From Agromyces mediolanus (GTDB taxonomy: Bacteria > Actinomycetota > Actinomycetes > Actinomycetales > Microbacteriaceae), in assembly GCF_014648575.1 (NCBI RefSeq), contig NZ_BMRJ01000002.1:99045-139801 (forward strand): a stretch of DNA of 40,757 nt, written 5' to 3'. Under the pieces are notes generated by a model, which saw only the letters and a program-made list of their open reading frames with translations, was not told the origin of the DNA and did no database searches. Each line of letters starts with the position of its first letter. Within the stretch, counting starts at the first letter, position 1. Shown here piece by piece: positions 18,536 to 26,409 of this stretch. Position numbers and translations under genes: made by a program.

Positions 18536-18558
18536 AAAACCGAGTGCCGTATGGTTTT
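18536..18558. promoter_or_regulatory. Candidate TetR operator, site 3 (TetR2/MFS-GH3 divergent promoter)
   Basis: AAAACC-N11-GGTTTT with perfect 6-bp arms, between TetR2 and the MFS-PAP2-GH3 operon. The spacing is one base shorter than sites 1 and 2 but equals site 4, and the core (GAGTGCCGTAT) resembles site 4. Confidence 0.65.
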
Positions 18559-18602
18559 CGCACCGCCTCGACGATGAGGCCTCCCGGAAGGACTTGCCCC
18601 CG

Positions 18603-19946
18603 ATGACGATGTCGTCCGCCCCGCAGCCCGCTGCCGAATCCCGACCCGACGCCCCCCAGCCGTCCGACACCCCCGAGTCGCTCGAAGCCACCGCCGCCTT
18701 CGTCGAGGACGCGGCCGGAAACGAGGACCCGCCCGCGCCGATCAAGGGCGTCGGGCGCCTGCTCGGCTGGATCATCCCCGCGAACCTCGGCATCTTCCTG
18801 ATCTGGGGCGCCGTCCCCGGCATCCTGCTCCCGCGTCAGGTCGAGCTCGCGTTCGGCGAGGCCGACAAGGTCGCGAACCTCGCCATCGTCGCGACCATCG
18901 GCGCGTTCTGCGCGATGATCGCGCAGCCCATCGCCGGGCAGATCTCCGACCGCACCCGCTCGCGCTTCGGCCGCCGCGCCCCGTGGATGTTCCTCGGCGC
19001 CCTCGCCGGAGGCCTGTCGCTCGTCGGCCTCGCCTTCGCCGACTCCCTCATCGGCGTCGTCATCGCCTGGACCCTCGTGCAGATCACCTACAACTTCGCG
19101 CAGGGCCCGCTCAGCGCGGTCATGCCCGACCGGGTGCCCCTGAAGCGCCGCGGCACCTTCGCGGCGCTCTCCGGCATCGGGCTCATGGTCGGCGCCCTCG
19201 GCGGCCAGATCGTCGGCTCGCTCTTCTTCGACAGCATCACGGCCGGCTACTTCACCTTCGCCGCGATCGCGATCGTCGTGCTCACGCTCTTCATCGTGTT
19301 CAACCCCGACTACTCCTCGAAGGAGCTGCCGGTCGAGCCGTTCAAGCTCGGCGACTTCCTGCGCACCTTCTGGGTGAACCCCATCAAGCACCCCGACTTC
19401 TTCTGGGCCTTCACCGGGCGGCTGCTGCTCTACACGGGCTACTTCGCCGTCACCGGCTACCAGCTCTACCTGCTCACCGACTACTTCGGCGTCGAGCGCC
19501 CGCAGGACGTCATCCCGGTGCTCGGCCTGATCAGCCTCGCCGGCATCCTCATCGCCACGATCGTCTCGGGGCCGCTCTCCGACAAGCTCGGCCGCCGCAA
19601 GATCTTCGTCTTCGCCTCCTCGGTCGTGACCGGACTCGCCTTCCTGCTGCCGTGGGTCTGGCCCGACGTCACCGCGTGGATGATCATGACCTTCATCTCG
19701 GGCCTCGGCTTCGGCATGTTCCAGGCTGTCGACACCGCGCTCATGAGCGAGGTGCTGCCCTCGGCGAAGTCCTTCGCGAAGGACCTCGGCGTCGTCAACA
19801 TCGCCGCGACGCTGCCGCAGACGCTCGCCCCCGGCGTCGCCGGCGCGATCGTGCTCGCCTTCGGCTTCGCAGGCCTGTTCCCGGTCGCGATCGTCCTCTC
19901 CGTGCTCGGCGCCTTCGCCGTCTGGCCGATCAAGGCCGTGCGATGA
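18603..19946 (+). CDS. MFS transporter, sugar/glycoside-type (paralogue B)
   Basis: This 447-residue 12-helix transporter has an acidic, Pro-rich N-terminal tail of about 55 residues. ATG 18603 has GGAAGGA ten bases upstream. It shows SDRTRSRFGRRAPWM, the middle loop NPDYSSKELPVEPFKLGDFLRTFWVNP and SDKLGRRKIF. It is the paralogue of the MFS at 10908-12218 but is joined to a PAP2 phosphatase and a GH3 glycosidase instead of an esterase. Its stop overlaps the PAP2 start as ATGA. The context suggests import of a beta-glucoside hydrolysed inside by GH3. Confidence 0.92.
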   Translation: MTMSSAPQPAAESRPDAPQPSDTPESLEATAAFVEDAAGNEDPPAPIKGVGRLLGWIIPANLGIFLIWGAVPGILLPRQVELAFGEADKVANLAIVATIGAFCAMIAQPIAGQISDRTRSRFGRRAPWMFLGALAGGLSLVGLAFADSLIGVVIAWTLVQITYNFAQGPLSAVMPDRVPLKRRGTFAALSGIGLMVGALGGQIVGSLFFDSITAGYFTFAAIAIVVLTLFIVFNPDYSSKELPVEPFKLGDFLRTFWVNPIKHPDFFWAFTGRLLLYTGYFAVTGYQLYLLTDYFGVERPQDVIPVLGLISLAGILIATIVSGPLSDKLGRRKIFVFASSVVTGLAFLLPWVWPDVTAWMIMTFISGLGFGMFQAVDTALMSEVLPSAKSFAKDLGVVNIAATLPQTLAPGVAGAIVLAFGFAGLFPVAIVLSVLGAFAVWPIKAVR

Positions 19947-20695
19947 CGGCGGATGCCTCGCGGCCCCGCCGCCCGCGCGTGCTCCTCGTCGTCGGGCTCG
20001 CCGGCCTGGCCGTGTTCGTCGCCTTCGCCTTCGCGGTGGCCGCGAACGTCGAGCGCCCCTTCACGCAGCCCTTCGACGACGCCTGGCGGGCGTTCGTCGG
20101 CCTCGCGCCCGGCACCGGGGGCGAGACGTGGGCGCTGCCGATGTTCTTCCAGTACCTGGGCGAGCTGCCCGGCGCGGTGCTCACGATCCTGCTCATCCCG
20201 ATCTGGCTCTTCGTCGTGCGGCGCTGGCGCTCGGCCCTGTTCTTCCTCGCGGCGGAGTTCGGCGGCACCCTCCTCGTCTCCCAGCTGGTGAAGAACCTCG
20301 TCGACCGTCCCCGCCCGGCCGACGATGTCGCGGCGAACCTCTTCGGGCCGCTGTTCCAGGTCGACCACGGCTCGTTCCCGTCCGGGCACTCCGTGAGCGC
20401 CGGCATCCTGCTCGTGGGCGTCGCCGCGCTGCTGCCCGTCGCGAAGCGGCGCTGGTGGTGGCTCGTCGGCGGCCTGATCGCCGTCGGCATGGTGTGGCAG
20501 CGCACGCTCATCAACGCGCACTGGTTCTCGGACGCCGTCGTCGGCGTCATCGGCGGCGCCTCCGCGACGCTCGTGCTCTGGTGGGCCTTCGCGACGCTGC
20601 TGCAGCGCGACTACGGCAAGCCCCTCTTCCGCCGGACGACCCCGGCACCGCTCGACGCCCGGCCGGCGTCGCCCTACGAAGGAGCATCGGTATGA
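19943..20695 (+). CDS. PAP2-family membrane phosphatase
   Basis: This 250-residue membrane protein has about six helices. All three PAP2 catalytic motifs are present: KNLVDRPRP (K117, R124, P125), PSGH (146-149) and R187-x5-H193-x3-D197 in the QRTLINAHWFSD segment. The family dephosphorylates lipid phosphates such as phosphatidate or undecaprenyl diphosphate at the membrane surface. It overlaps both neighbours by four bases (ATGA each side), so it is an integral part of the MFS-GH3 operon, an unexpected partner for sugar uptake. The substrate is unknown. Confidence 0.93.
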   Translation: MTADASRPRRPRVLLVVGLAGLAVFVAFAFAVAANVERPFTQPFDDAWRAFVGLAPGTGGETWALPMFFQYLGELPGAVLTILLIPIWLFVVRRWRSALFFLAAEFGGTLLVSQLVKNLVDRPRPADDVAANLFGPLFQVDHGSFPSGHSVSAGILLVGVAALLPVAKRRWWWLVGGLIAVGMVWQRTLINAHWFSDAVVGVIGGASATLVLWWAFATLLQRDYGKPLFRRTTPAPLDARPASPYEGASV

Positions 20696-22974
20696 CCGAC
20701 ACCATCGACCAGGCCGCCGAGTTCACCGCGCGCGACGCGGCGGAGCTCGTGGCGGAACTCACGCTCGAGGAGAAGGCGTCGCTCACGAGCGGCGCGAGCT
20801 TCTGGAGCACGAAAGCGGTCGAGCGTGCCGGCATCCCCTCCATCGTGCTCACCGACGGCCCGCACGGCGTGCGCCTGCAGCGCGGCTCGAGCGACCACCT
20901 CGGCCTCGCCGACAGCGTGCCGGCCACCTGCTTCCCTCCGGCCGTCGCGCTCGGCTCCGCCTGGGACCCCGAGCTCGCCGAACGCGTCGGCCGCGCACTC
21001 GGCGAGGAGGCCCGCGCCGAAGGGGTCGGCGTGCTGCTCGGCCCCGGCATCAACATCAAGCGCTCGCCGCTCTGCGGGCGCAACTTCGAGTACCTCTCCG
21101 AGGACCCGATCGTCTCGGGCGTGCTCGGCGCGGCGCTCGTGCGCGGCCTGCAGTCGCAGGGCGTCGGCGCCTCGCTGAAGCACTTCGCCGCGAACAACCA
21201 GGAGTTCGACCGCATGCGCGCGTCGAGCGACGTCGACCCGCGTCCGCTGCGCGAGATCTACCTGCGCGGCTTCCAGCGGGTGGTCGAGGACGCCCAGCCG
21301 TGGACCGTGATGTGCTCCTACAACCGCATCAACGGCGTGTTCGCGAGCGAGGACCCGTGGCTGCTCACGAAGGTGCTGCGCGAGGAGTGGGGCTTCGAGG
21401 GGCTCGTCGTCAGCGACTGGGGCGCCGTGAACGACCGGGTCGCCGGCCTGCCCGCCGGCCTCGACCTGGAGATGCCGTCCTCGGACGGCCGCACCGACGC
21501 GCAGCTCGTCGAGGCCGTGCGGGCCGGCCGGCTGGCCGAGTCCGCGCTCGACCTCGCCGCCGAGCGGGCCGTGCGGCTCGCGCAGCAGGCGGCCGCGGGG
21601 GCCGACGCGGATGCCTCGTACGACGTCGACGCCCACCACGCCCTCGCCCGCGAGGCCGCGGCGCGCGGCGTCGTGCTGCTGAAGAACGACGGCGTGCTGC
21701 CGCTCGAGGCCGGGGTGCGCGTCGCCGTCGTCGGCGAGTTCGCCCGCACCCCGCGTTACCAGGGCGCCGGCTCCTCGCTGATCAACCCGACGAGGCTCGA
21801 CACCGCCCTCGAGGAGATCGGCCGGCTCGCCGGCGCGGCTCCGGCCTTCGCCCCGGGCTTCACGCTCGACACGAAGGCCGTCGCCGACCCCGCGCTCATC
21901 GCCGAGGCCGTCGCCGCGGCCGAGGGCGCCGACGTCGTGCTGGCCTTCCTCGGCCTGCCGGCCGCCGCCGAGTCGGAGGGCTTCGACCGCGATCACCTGA
22001 GCCTCCCCGAGGCGCAGCTCGAGCTGCTCGCGGCCGTGCGCGGCGCGAACCCGAACGTCGTCGTCGTGCTCGCGAACGGCGGCGTCGTCGAGCTGCCCTT
22101 CGCCGAAGAGGTCCCGGCCGTCGTCGAGGGCTGGCTCGGCGGGCAGGCGGGCGGCGGCGGCGTCGCCGACGTGCTCTACGGCGTGGTGAACCCCTCGGGA
22201 CGGCTGACGGAGACGATCCCGCTGCGGCTCGCGGACACCCCGGCGTACCTCGACTTCCCGGGCGAGTTCGGGCACGTCCGCTACGGCGAGGGCCTGTTCG
22301 TCGGCTACCGCTGGTACGACGCGCGCGACGCGGCCGTGCACTTCCCCTTCGGGCACGGCCTCTCCTACACCTCCTTCGCCTACTCGGCGCTCAAGGTGTC
22401 GGCCGATGCGAACGGCATCGCCGCCCGCGTCACGGTGACGAACACCGGCGAGCGCGACGGCCGCGAGGTCGTGCAGCTCTACACGGGGCTCACCGGATCG
22501 GCCGTGCAGCGGGCGCCGCGCGAGCTGAAGGCCTTCGCCTCGGTCGAGCTCGCCGCCGGGGAGTCCCGGGTGGTCGAGCTCGCGGTGCGCCGCGAGGACC
22601 TCGCCTACTGGGATGTCCGCGTGGACCGCTGGGTCGTCGAGGGCGGCGAGTACCTCGTCGCCGTCGGGGCCTCGAGCCGCGACCTCCGGGCCGCGGCCGG
22701 GGTCGCCGTCGAGGGCGACGCCGTGCGGCTGCCGCTGACGATGGAGTCCTCGATCGGCGACCTGATGGGCAACCCGGTCGCCGGTCCGATCGTCGCGCAG
22801 GCGCTCGGCGGCCTCTTCGGCGGGGACCCGGCGATGGCGGCGATGGCCGACGACGAGGGCATGGCGAAGATGATGGCCTCGTTCCCGATCGGCCGGCTCG
22901 TCGGCTTCCCCGGCATCCCGGTGACGCGGGAGCAGATCGAGCAGCTCCTGCAGGCGGCCAACGCGGGCCGCTGA
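20692..22974 (+). CDS. Glycoside hydrolase family 3 (beta-glucosidase-like)
   Basis: This 760-residue enzyme lacks a signal peptide, so it acts in the cytosol. The GH3 barrel carries LTDGPHGVR, KHFAANNQE and the nucleophile in VVSDWGAV (Asp242). The second domain carries the acid/base loop SEGFDRDHLSLP (Glu429). A fibronectin-III-like domain follows (VTVTNTGERDGREVVQLY). A C-terminal tail of about 75 residues rich in Met and Gly (SIGDLMGNPVAGPIVAQALGG is its start) is of unknown role. The start overlaps the PAP2 stop. It likely hydrolyses beta-linked glucosides brought in by the MFS gene of the same operon; GH3 enzymes include sophorose-active members, so a link to the GH144-like glucanase is possible. 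Confidence 0.95.
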   Translation: MTDTIDQAAEFTARDAAELVAELTLEEKASLTSGASFWSTKAVERAGIPSIVLTDGPHGVRLQRGSSDHLGLADSVPATCFPPAVALGSAWDPELAERVGRALGEEARAEGVGVLLGPGINIKRSPLCGRNFEYLSEDPIVSGVLGAALVRGLQSQGVGASLKHFAANNQEFDRMRASSDVDPRPLREIYLRGFQRVVEDAQPWTVMCSYNRINGVFASEDPWLLTKVLREEWGFEGLVVSDWGAVNDRVAGLPAGLDLEMPSSDGRTDAQLVEAVRAGRLAESALDLAAERAVRLAQQAAAGADADASYDVDAHHALAREAAARGVVLLKNDGVLPLEAGVRVAVVGEFARTPRYQGAGSSLINPTRLDTALEEIGRLAGAAPAFAPGFTLDTKAVADPALIAEAVAAAEGADVVLAFLGLPAAAESEGFDRDHLSLPEAQLELLAAVRGANPNVVVVLANGGVVELPFAEEVPAVVEGWLGGQAGGGGVADVLYGVVNPSGRLTETIPLRLADTPAYLDFPGEFGHVRYGEGLFVGYRWYDARDAAVHFPFGHGLSYTSFAYSALKVSADANGIAARVTVTNTGERDGREVVQLYTGLTGSAVQRAPRELKAFASVELAAGESRVVELAVRREDLAYWDVRVDRWVVEGGEYLVAVGASSRDLRAAAGVAVEGDAVRLPLTMESSIGDLMGNPVAGPIVAQALGGLFGGDPAMAAMADDEGMAKMMASFPIGRLVGFPGIPVTREQIEQLLQAANAGR

Positions 22975-23005
22975 GCCGCGGGGGCGGCGAGCCGGTCGCA
23001 CGGCT

Positions 23006-23044
23006 GGCGGATGCCTCGGGCGCGAGTCGCCCGAGGCATCCGCC
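23006..23044. terminator. Strong hairpin after GH3 (16-bp stem)
   Basis: A perfect 16-bp stem from 23006-23021 and 23029-23044 with a 7-nt loop, 31 bp after the GH3 stop. There is no U-run, as is common for actinomycete terminators. Both arms contain GGATGCCTC/GAGGCATCC, the over-represented word of this window. Confidence 0.7.
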
Positions 23045-23168
23045 GTGCGCCGGCCGCACCGCTCGATTCCGGCGCGGAGACTGGCCCGCCGTCACCGGGT
23101 GGCGCTACGATCGGCGCGTCGGGGGGCGACACTCCCCGGACCATGTCCGCGACTCGGAGGAGCCCATC

Positions 23169-23789
23169 ATGACCGACCCCAACGCCCCGCAGGGCGAGCC
23201 GCAGCAGCCGAGCGAGCCCGCCGTCCCGGCCGAGCCCGTCGCCGCGCCCGCCGAGCCGGCCGCGGCTCCGGCTGAGCCCGCGGCTCCCGCCGCTCCGGCG
23301 TACGAGGCCCCGGCGGAGCCCGCGGCTCCTGCCGCTCCGGCCTACGAGGCGCCCGCCGCCCCGGCCGCAGAGCCCGCCGCTCCGGCCTACGCGGCACCGC
23401 CCGCGCCGCCGGCCTACGGCGCCCCGCAGGGGCAGCCCGGCTACGGCGCCGCCCCGGGACAGCCGGCCTACGCGCCCGCTCCGGCCGGCGACACCTTCCC
23501 GGGCAAGGGCCTCGGCATCGCGGGCCTGATCCTCGCGATCTTCATGCCGCTCATCGGCCTCATCCTGAGCATCGTGGCGAACTCGCAGTCGAAGAAGGCG
23601 GGCCACAAGAACGGCCCGGCGAAGGCCGGCATCATCGTCGGCTCGATCCTGCTGGCGCTCGGCATCATCGTGTCGATCATCGCCATCATCATCGCCGTCG
23701 CGGCCGCGGGCAGCCTCGGCGCCGCCTGCGCCGAACTCGGCTCGGGCGTGTGGCAGCTCGACGACGGCACCGTCATCACCTGCAACTGA
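23169..23789 (+). CDS. DUF4190-like membrane protein with Pro/Ala/Glu-rich cytosolic arm
   Basis: This 206-residue protein has GGAGGAG six bases before the ATG. The first 110 residues are low-complexity ([14 protein letters not shown] units, then YGAPQGQPGYGAAPGQPAY). Two hydrophobic helices follow (GLGIAGLILAIFMPLIGLILSI and GIIVGSILLALGIIVSIIAII) separated by a basic loop NSQSKKAGHKNGPAKA. This resembles DUF4190 proteins of actinomycetes. The short C-terminal tail has two Cys (GAACAELG, VITCN) that could form an outside disulfide. Function is unknown. Confidence 0.85.
   Translation: MTDPNAPQGEPQQPSEPAVPAEPVAAPAEPAAAPAEPAAPAAPAYEAPAEPAAPAAPAYEAPAAPAAEPAAPAYAAPPAPPAYGAPQGQPGYGAAPGQPAYAPAPAGDTFPGKGLGIAGLILAIFMPLIGLILSIVANSQSKKAGHKNGPAKAGIIVGSILLALGIIVSIIAIIIAVAAAGSLGAACAELGSGVWQLDDGTVITCN
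23274..23357 (+). repeat. 42-bp in-frame tandem repeat (two copies)
   Basis: Two adjacent 42-bp units starting at 23274 and 23316 encode [14 protein letters not shown] twice with only silent or near-silent differences. Copy number changes would alter the cytosolic arm without a frameshift. Confidence 0.8.
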
Positions 23790-23810
23790 TCGCGCAGCAG
23801 CGCTCGCACG

Positions 23811-23846
23811 CGGATGCCCCGGGGCCCATCGGCCCCGGGGCATCCG
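23811..23846. terminator. Bidirectional terminator hairpin (16-bp stem)
   Basis: A perfect 16-bp stem, 23811-23826 with 23831-23846, and a 4-nt loop CATC. It lies between the convergent DUF4190-like and alcohol dehydrogenase genes. The arms again begin GGATGCC and end GGCATCC. Confidence 0.8.
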
Positions 23847-23867
23847 TCGTTCCGGCGCGAGCCCGGC

Positions 23868-24902
23868 TCAGGGCACGACGACCGCGCGACCCCTGAGCGT
23901 GCCCTCGTGCAGCCGGCGGTACGCCTCCGGCGCCTCGTCGAGCGAGAAGCGCTCCGTCTCGATCTTCACGAGCCCGGCCCGTGCGAGCTCGAAGACCTCG
24001 AACAGCTCGGCCCGCGAGCCCCAGTAGGGCGCCCGCACGGTCGAGTCGTAGGGGGCGGCGAGGAGCCCGGCGGGCACCGCGCCCGCGCCGACGCCGACGA
24101 GCACCTGGTCGCCCTCGACGGCGAGCATCGCGTGGCCCGCGTCGATGGTCGGCTGGATCGCGACGAAGTCGAAGACGGCCGCCGCGCCCCTGCCGCCGGT
24201 GAGCTCCTTCACGCGCTCGGCGGCCTCGGCGTCCGAGGGGAACACGTGGTGCGCGCCGACCTCGGTCGCGAGCCGCAGCTTGTCCTGGCTCACGTCGAGC
24301 GCCACCACCGTCGCGGGCGAGAGCGCGCGGAGCAGCTGGATCGCGACGTGCCCGAGGCCGCCCGCGCCGATCACGACGGCGGTCGTGCCGGGCACGAGCT
24401 TCGGCAGCGACATCTTGATCGCGTGGTACGGGGTGAGGCCCGCGTCGGTCAGCGCGACGTGCTCGACGGGGTCGAGATCGCCGAGCGGCAGCAGGAAGCG
24501 CGCGTCCGGCACCACGAGGTACTCGGCCATCGCGCCGGGCGCACCGAGACCGGGCGGCCGGATGCCGAGCTCCGCGGCGCGCTCGCAGTAGTTCTCCTTG
24601 CCCTGCGCGCACTGCACGCAGCGGCCGCAGCCCTGCGGGCCGTAGACGGCGACGGCCTCGCCCACCTCGACGCCGGTGACGCCCTCGCCGAGCTTGTCGA
24701 CGATGCCCGCGCCCTCGTGGCCGAGGGTGAGCGGGAGGCCGTAGATGTACTGCTCCTCGTTCAGCCCCATGATGAAGCTGTCCGAGTGGCAGGCGCCGGC
24801 GGCCGTGACCCGGATCCGCACCTCGCCCGGACCCGGCTCCGGCGTCTCGATCTCGACGATCTCGGGGGCGGCCCCGATCGTGCGGTACTGCAGCGCTCTC
24901 AT
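23868..24902 (-). CDS. Zinc-dependent alcohol dehydrogenase (MDR family)
   Basis: This 344-residue enzyme starts at ATG 24902, with GAGGAG nine bases upstream. Catalytic zinc ligands are in GACHSD (Cys38) and GHEGAG (His62, Glu63). The structural zinc is bound by the four Cys at 92, 95, 98 and 106 (GCGRCVQCAQGKENYC). The cofactor site is VIGAGGLGHVAIQLLR, followed by VVALDVS, where Asp after the second strand favours NAD over NADP. It oxidises alcohols or reduces aldehydes; the exact substrate is unclear. It is a single gene, divergent from the VOC gene. Confidence 0.93.
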   Translation of the reverse strand: MRALQYRTIGAAPEIVEIETPEPGPGEVRIRVTAAGACHSDSFIMGLNEEQYIYGLPLTLGHEGAGIVDKLGEGVTGVEVGEAVAVYGPQGCGRCVQCAQGKENYCERAAELGIRPPGLGAPGAMAEYLVVPDARFLLPLGDLDPVEHVALTDAGLTPYHAIKMSLPKLVPGTTAVVIGAGGLGHVAIQLLRALSPATVVALDVSQDKLRLATEVGAHHVFPSDAEAAERVKELTGGRGAAAVFDFVAIQPTIDAGHAMLAVEGDQVLVGVGAGAVPAGLLAAPYDSTVRAPYWGSRAELFEVFELARAGLVKIETERFSLDEAPEAYRRLHEGTLRGRAVVVP

Positions 24903-25042
24903 GTGCACGGACTCCTCGACTCGATTCGGCCCGCCCAGCTGCGGGCTCACCGCCAGTCTGCTCCCCGATGCTGAACGCCAGTCGAGCAAGCGAGCAGGAA
25001 TCGAGAAGCCCGGGGCATCCCCTCGCTCGTAGCGTGGCCGAC

Positions 25043-25681
25043 ATGAACACGAAGACGAACCCCACCACCGCCCCGGCGATCGACTCGATCGTCATCCAGG
25101 CCGACGACGTCGCCGCCGCCGAACGCTTCCACGCCGCGGCCTTCGGCCTCGGCGACCGCCTCCGGGTGCAGCCGGCAGAGGCCGCGTCGAGCGGCTTCCG
25201 CGGCTTCACGCTCTCACTCATCGCCGCCCAGCCCGGCGACGTCGACGCGCTCGTGCGCTCGGCCCTCGACGCCGGCGCCGTCGTCGTCAAGCCGCTCGCG
25301 AAGTCCCTCTGGGGCTACGGCGGCACGGTGCAGGCGCCCGACGGCACCATCTGGAAGGTCGCGACCTCGGCGAAGAAGGACGCCCGCCCGGCGGCTGCCG
25401 TGTTCGACCGGGTCGTGCTGCTGCTCGGCGCCGAGGACGTCGCGGCGAGCAAGCGCTTCTACACCGAGCACGGGATCGCTGTGGGCAAGAGCTTCGGCAG
25501 CTACGTCGAGTTCGAGACCCCCGGCAGCCGGATCGGGCTCGGCCTGTACAAGCGGCGCGCGCTCGCGAAGGACGCCGGGGTGCCCGCCGAGGGCTCGGGC
25601 TCGCACCGGCTGGTCATCGCCGGCGCGCTCGGCGCGGTCGCGGACCCGGACGGCTTCGCGTGGGAAGCATCCGCCCGCTGA
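25043..25681 (+). CDS. VOC (glyoxalase/bleomycin-resistance) superfamily protein
   Basis: This 212-residue protein has two vicinal-oxygen-chelate modules, about residues 12-105 (IDSIVIQADDVAAAERFHAAAFGL ... APDGTIWKV) and 118-210 (FDRVVLLLGAEDVAASKRFYTEHGI ... DPDGFAWEAS). The start ATGAACACG lacks a clear ribosome site. A metal-binding His/Glu set is not obvious, since the first module lacks the usual His near its start, so activity as a dioxygenase or glyoxalase is doubtful. It may be a binding or resistance protein. A dispersed palindrome follows it. Confidence 0.85.
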   Translation: MNTKTNPTTAPAIDSIVIQADDVAAAERFHAAAFGLGDRLRVQPAEAASSGFRGFTLSLIAAQPGDVDALVRSALDAGAVVVKPLAKSLWGYGGTVQAPDGTIWKVATSAKKDARPAAAVFDRVVLLLGAEDVAASKRFYTEHGIAVGKSFGSYVEFETPGSRIGLGLYKRRALAKDAGVPAEGSGSHRLVIAGALGAVADPDGFAWEASAR

Positions 25682-25715
25682 GCCGGCTCGCATCTCCGAG
25701 ACACCCGACTCCGAC

Positions 25716-25743
25716 TTGCCCGACTTTCATGAAAGTCGGGCAA
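25716..25743. repeat. Dispersed palindrome, copy C
   Basis: A perfect 28-nt palindrome, half-site TTGCCCGACTTTCA, in the 83-bp gap between the convergent VOC and TetR3 genes. The flanks add further pairs after one mismatch (CGAC against CTCG). The position is consistent with a shared transcription end. Confidence 0.92.
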
Positions 25744-25764
25744 CTCGGGGTGGGAGGAGCCGCC

Positions 25765-26337
25765 TCAGCCGCGGGGGAGCAGGCCCGCGACGAGGGCATC
25801 GACGACCTCGTCGGTGGAGGTGCCGGGGTCGATCGGGCTCGTGAGCCGGTCGAGGAGGAGCCCGTCGATCGCGTAGTGGAACAGGGCGATCTCGCGGGCG
25901 CCGCCGGGCAGCCCGGCCCCGGTGTTGAAGGCCACGTCGGCCTCGAAGCCGGCGCGCTGCCAGGCGCCGAGCACCGCGGCGAGCTCCGGGCGGCGGGTCG
26001 ATTCGAGGCGCAGCTCGAACAGCGCGAGCGTCACCTCGCGCTCGCTCGTCAGCCGCCGCACGATGTCGCGGAGGTAGTCGGCGAAGAGCTCGGGGCTCGG
26101 CTCGGCCCCGGCGCGCGCCGCGAGGTCGGCCTCGCTCGGGGCCAGGCGCTCGCCGATGCGGTCGACGAGTCCGGCGATGAGCGCCTCGCGGCTGCGGAAG
26201 TAGTTCGAGGTGGTGCCGGCCGGCACGGCCGCCGCCTCGTCCACCGCCCGGTGCGTGAGCCCGCGTGAGCCCTCGCGGGCCAGCACGTCGAGTCCGGCAT
26301 CCGCGAGCGCCCGTCGGCGCGCCTCGTTCTTCGCCAT
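25765..26337 (-). CDS. TetR family transcriptional repressor (TetR3)
   Basis: This 190-residue protein has its helix-turn-helix at about residues 25-50 (GLTHRAVDEAAAVPAGTTSNYFRSREALI). The C-terminal part fits the TetR_C_17/YyaR-like effector fold (EREVTLALFELRLESTRRPEL). It is unrelated in detail to TetR1 and TetR2. It is divergent from a RibD/DHFR-like reductase with a clean dyad in the 72-bp gap, so it very likely represses that gene and itself. Confidence 0.92.
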   Translation of the reverse strand: MAKNEARRRALADAGLDVLAREGSRGLTHRAVDEAAAVPAGTTSNYFRSREALIAGLVDRIGERLAPSEADLAARAGAEPSPELFADYLRDIVRRLTSEREVTLALFELRLESTRRPELAAVLGAWQRAGFEADVAFNTGAGLPGGAREIALFHYAIDGLLLDRLTSPIDPGTSTDEVVDALVAGLLPRG

Positions 26338-26367
26338 GCTGCGACCCTAGCGCAACCACGACAGCTG

Positions 26368-26390
26368 TTGTAGTCTCTCAATCACTACAA
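26368..26390. promoter_or_regulatory. Candidate TetR3 operator
   Basis: TTGTAGT-N9-ACTACAA, perfect 7-bp arms, in the AT-rich gap between the divergent TetR3 and reductase genes. The outer flanks (CACGACA and TGTTGTG) are also roughly symmetric. Architecture and position match a TetR operator. Confidence 0.7.
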
Positions 26391-26409
26391 ATGTTGTGAA
26401 TGGAGCACG

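Noticed and set aside
18511..18537. TTG 18537 as the TetR2 start
   Set aside because: It would place coding sequence inside the operator dyad and adds residues absent from the paralogue; ATG 18510 begins the conserved RRGSYAKG region.
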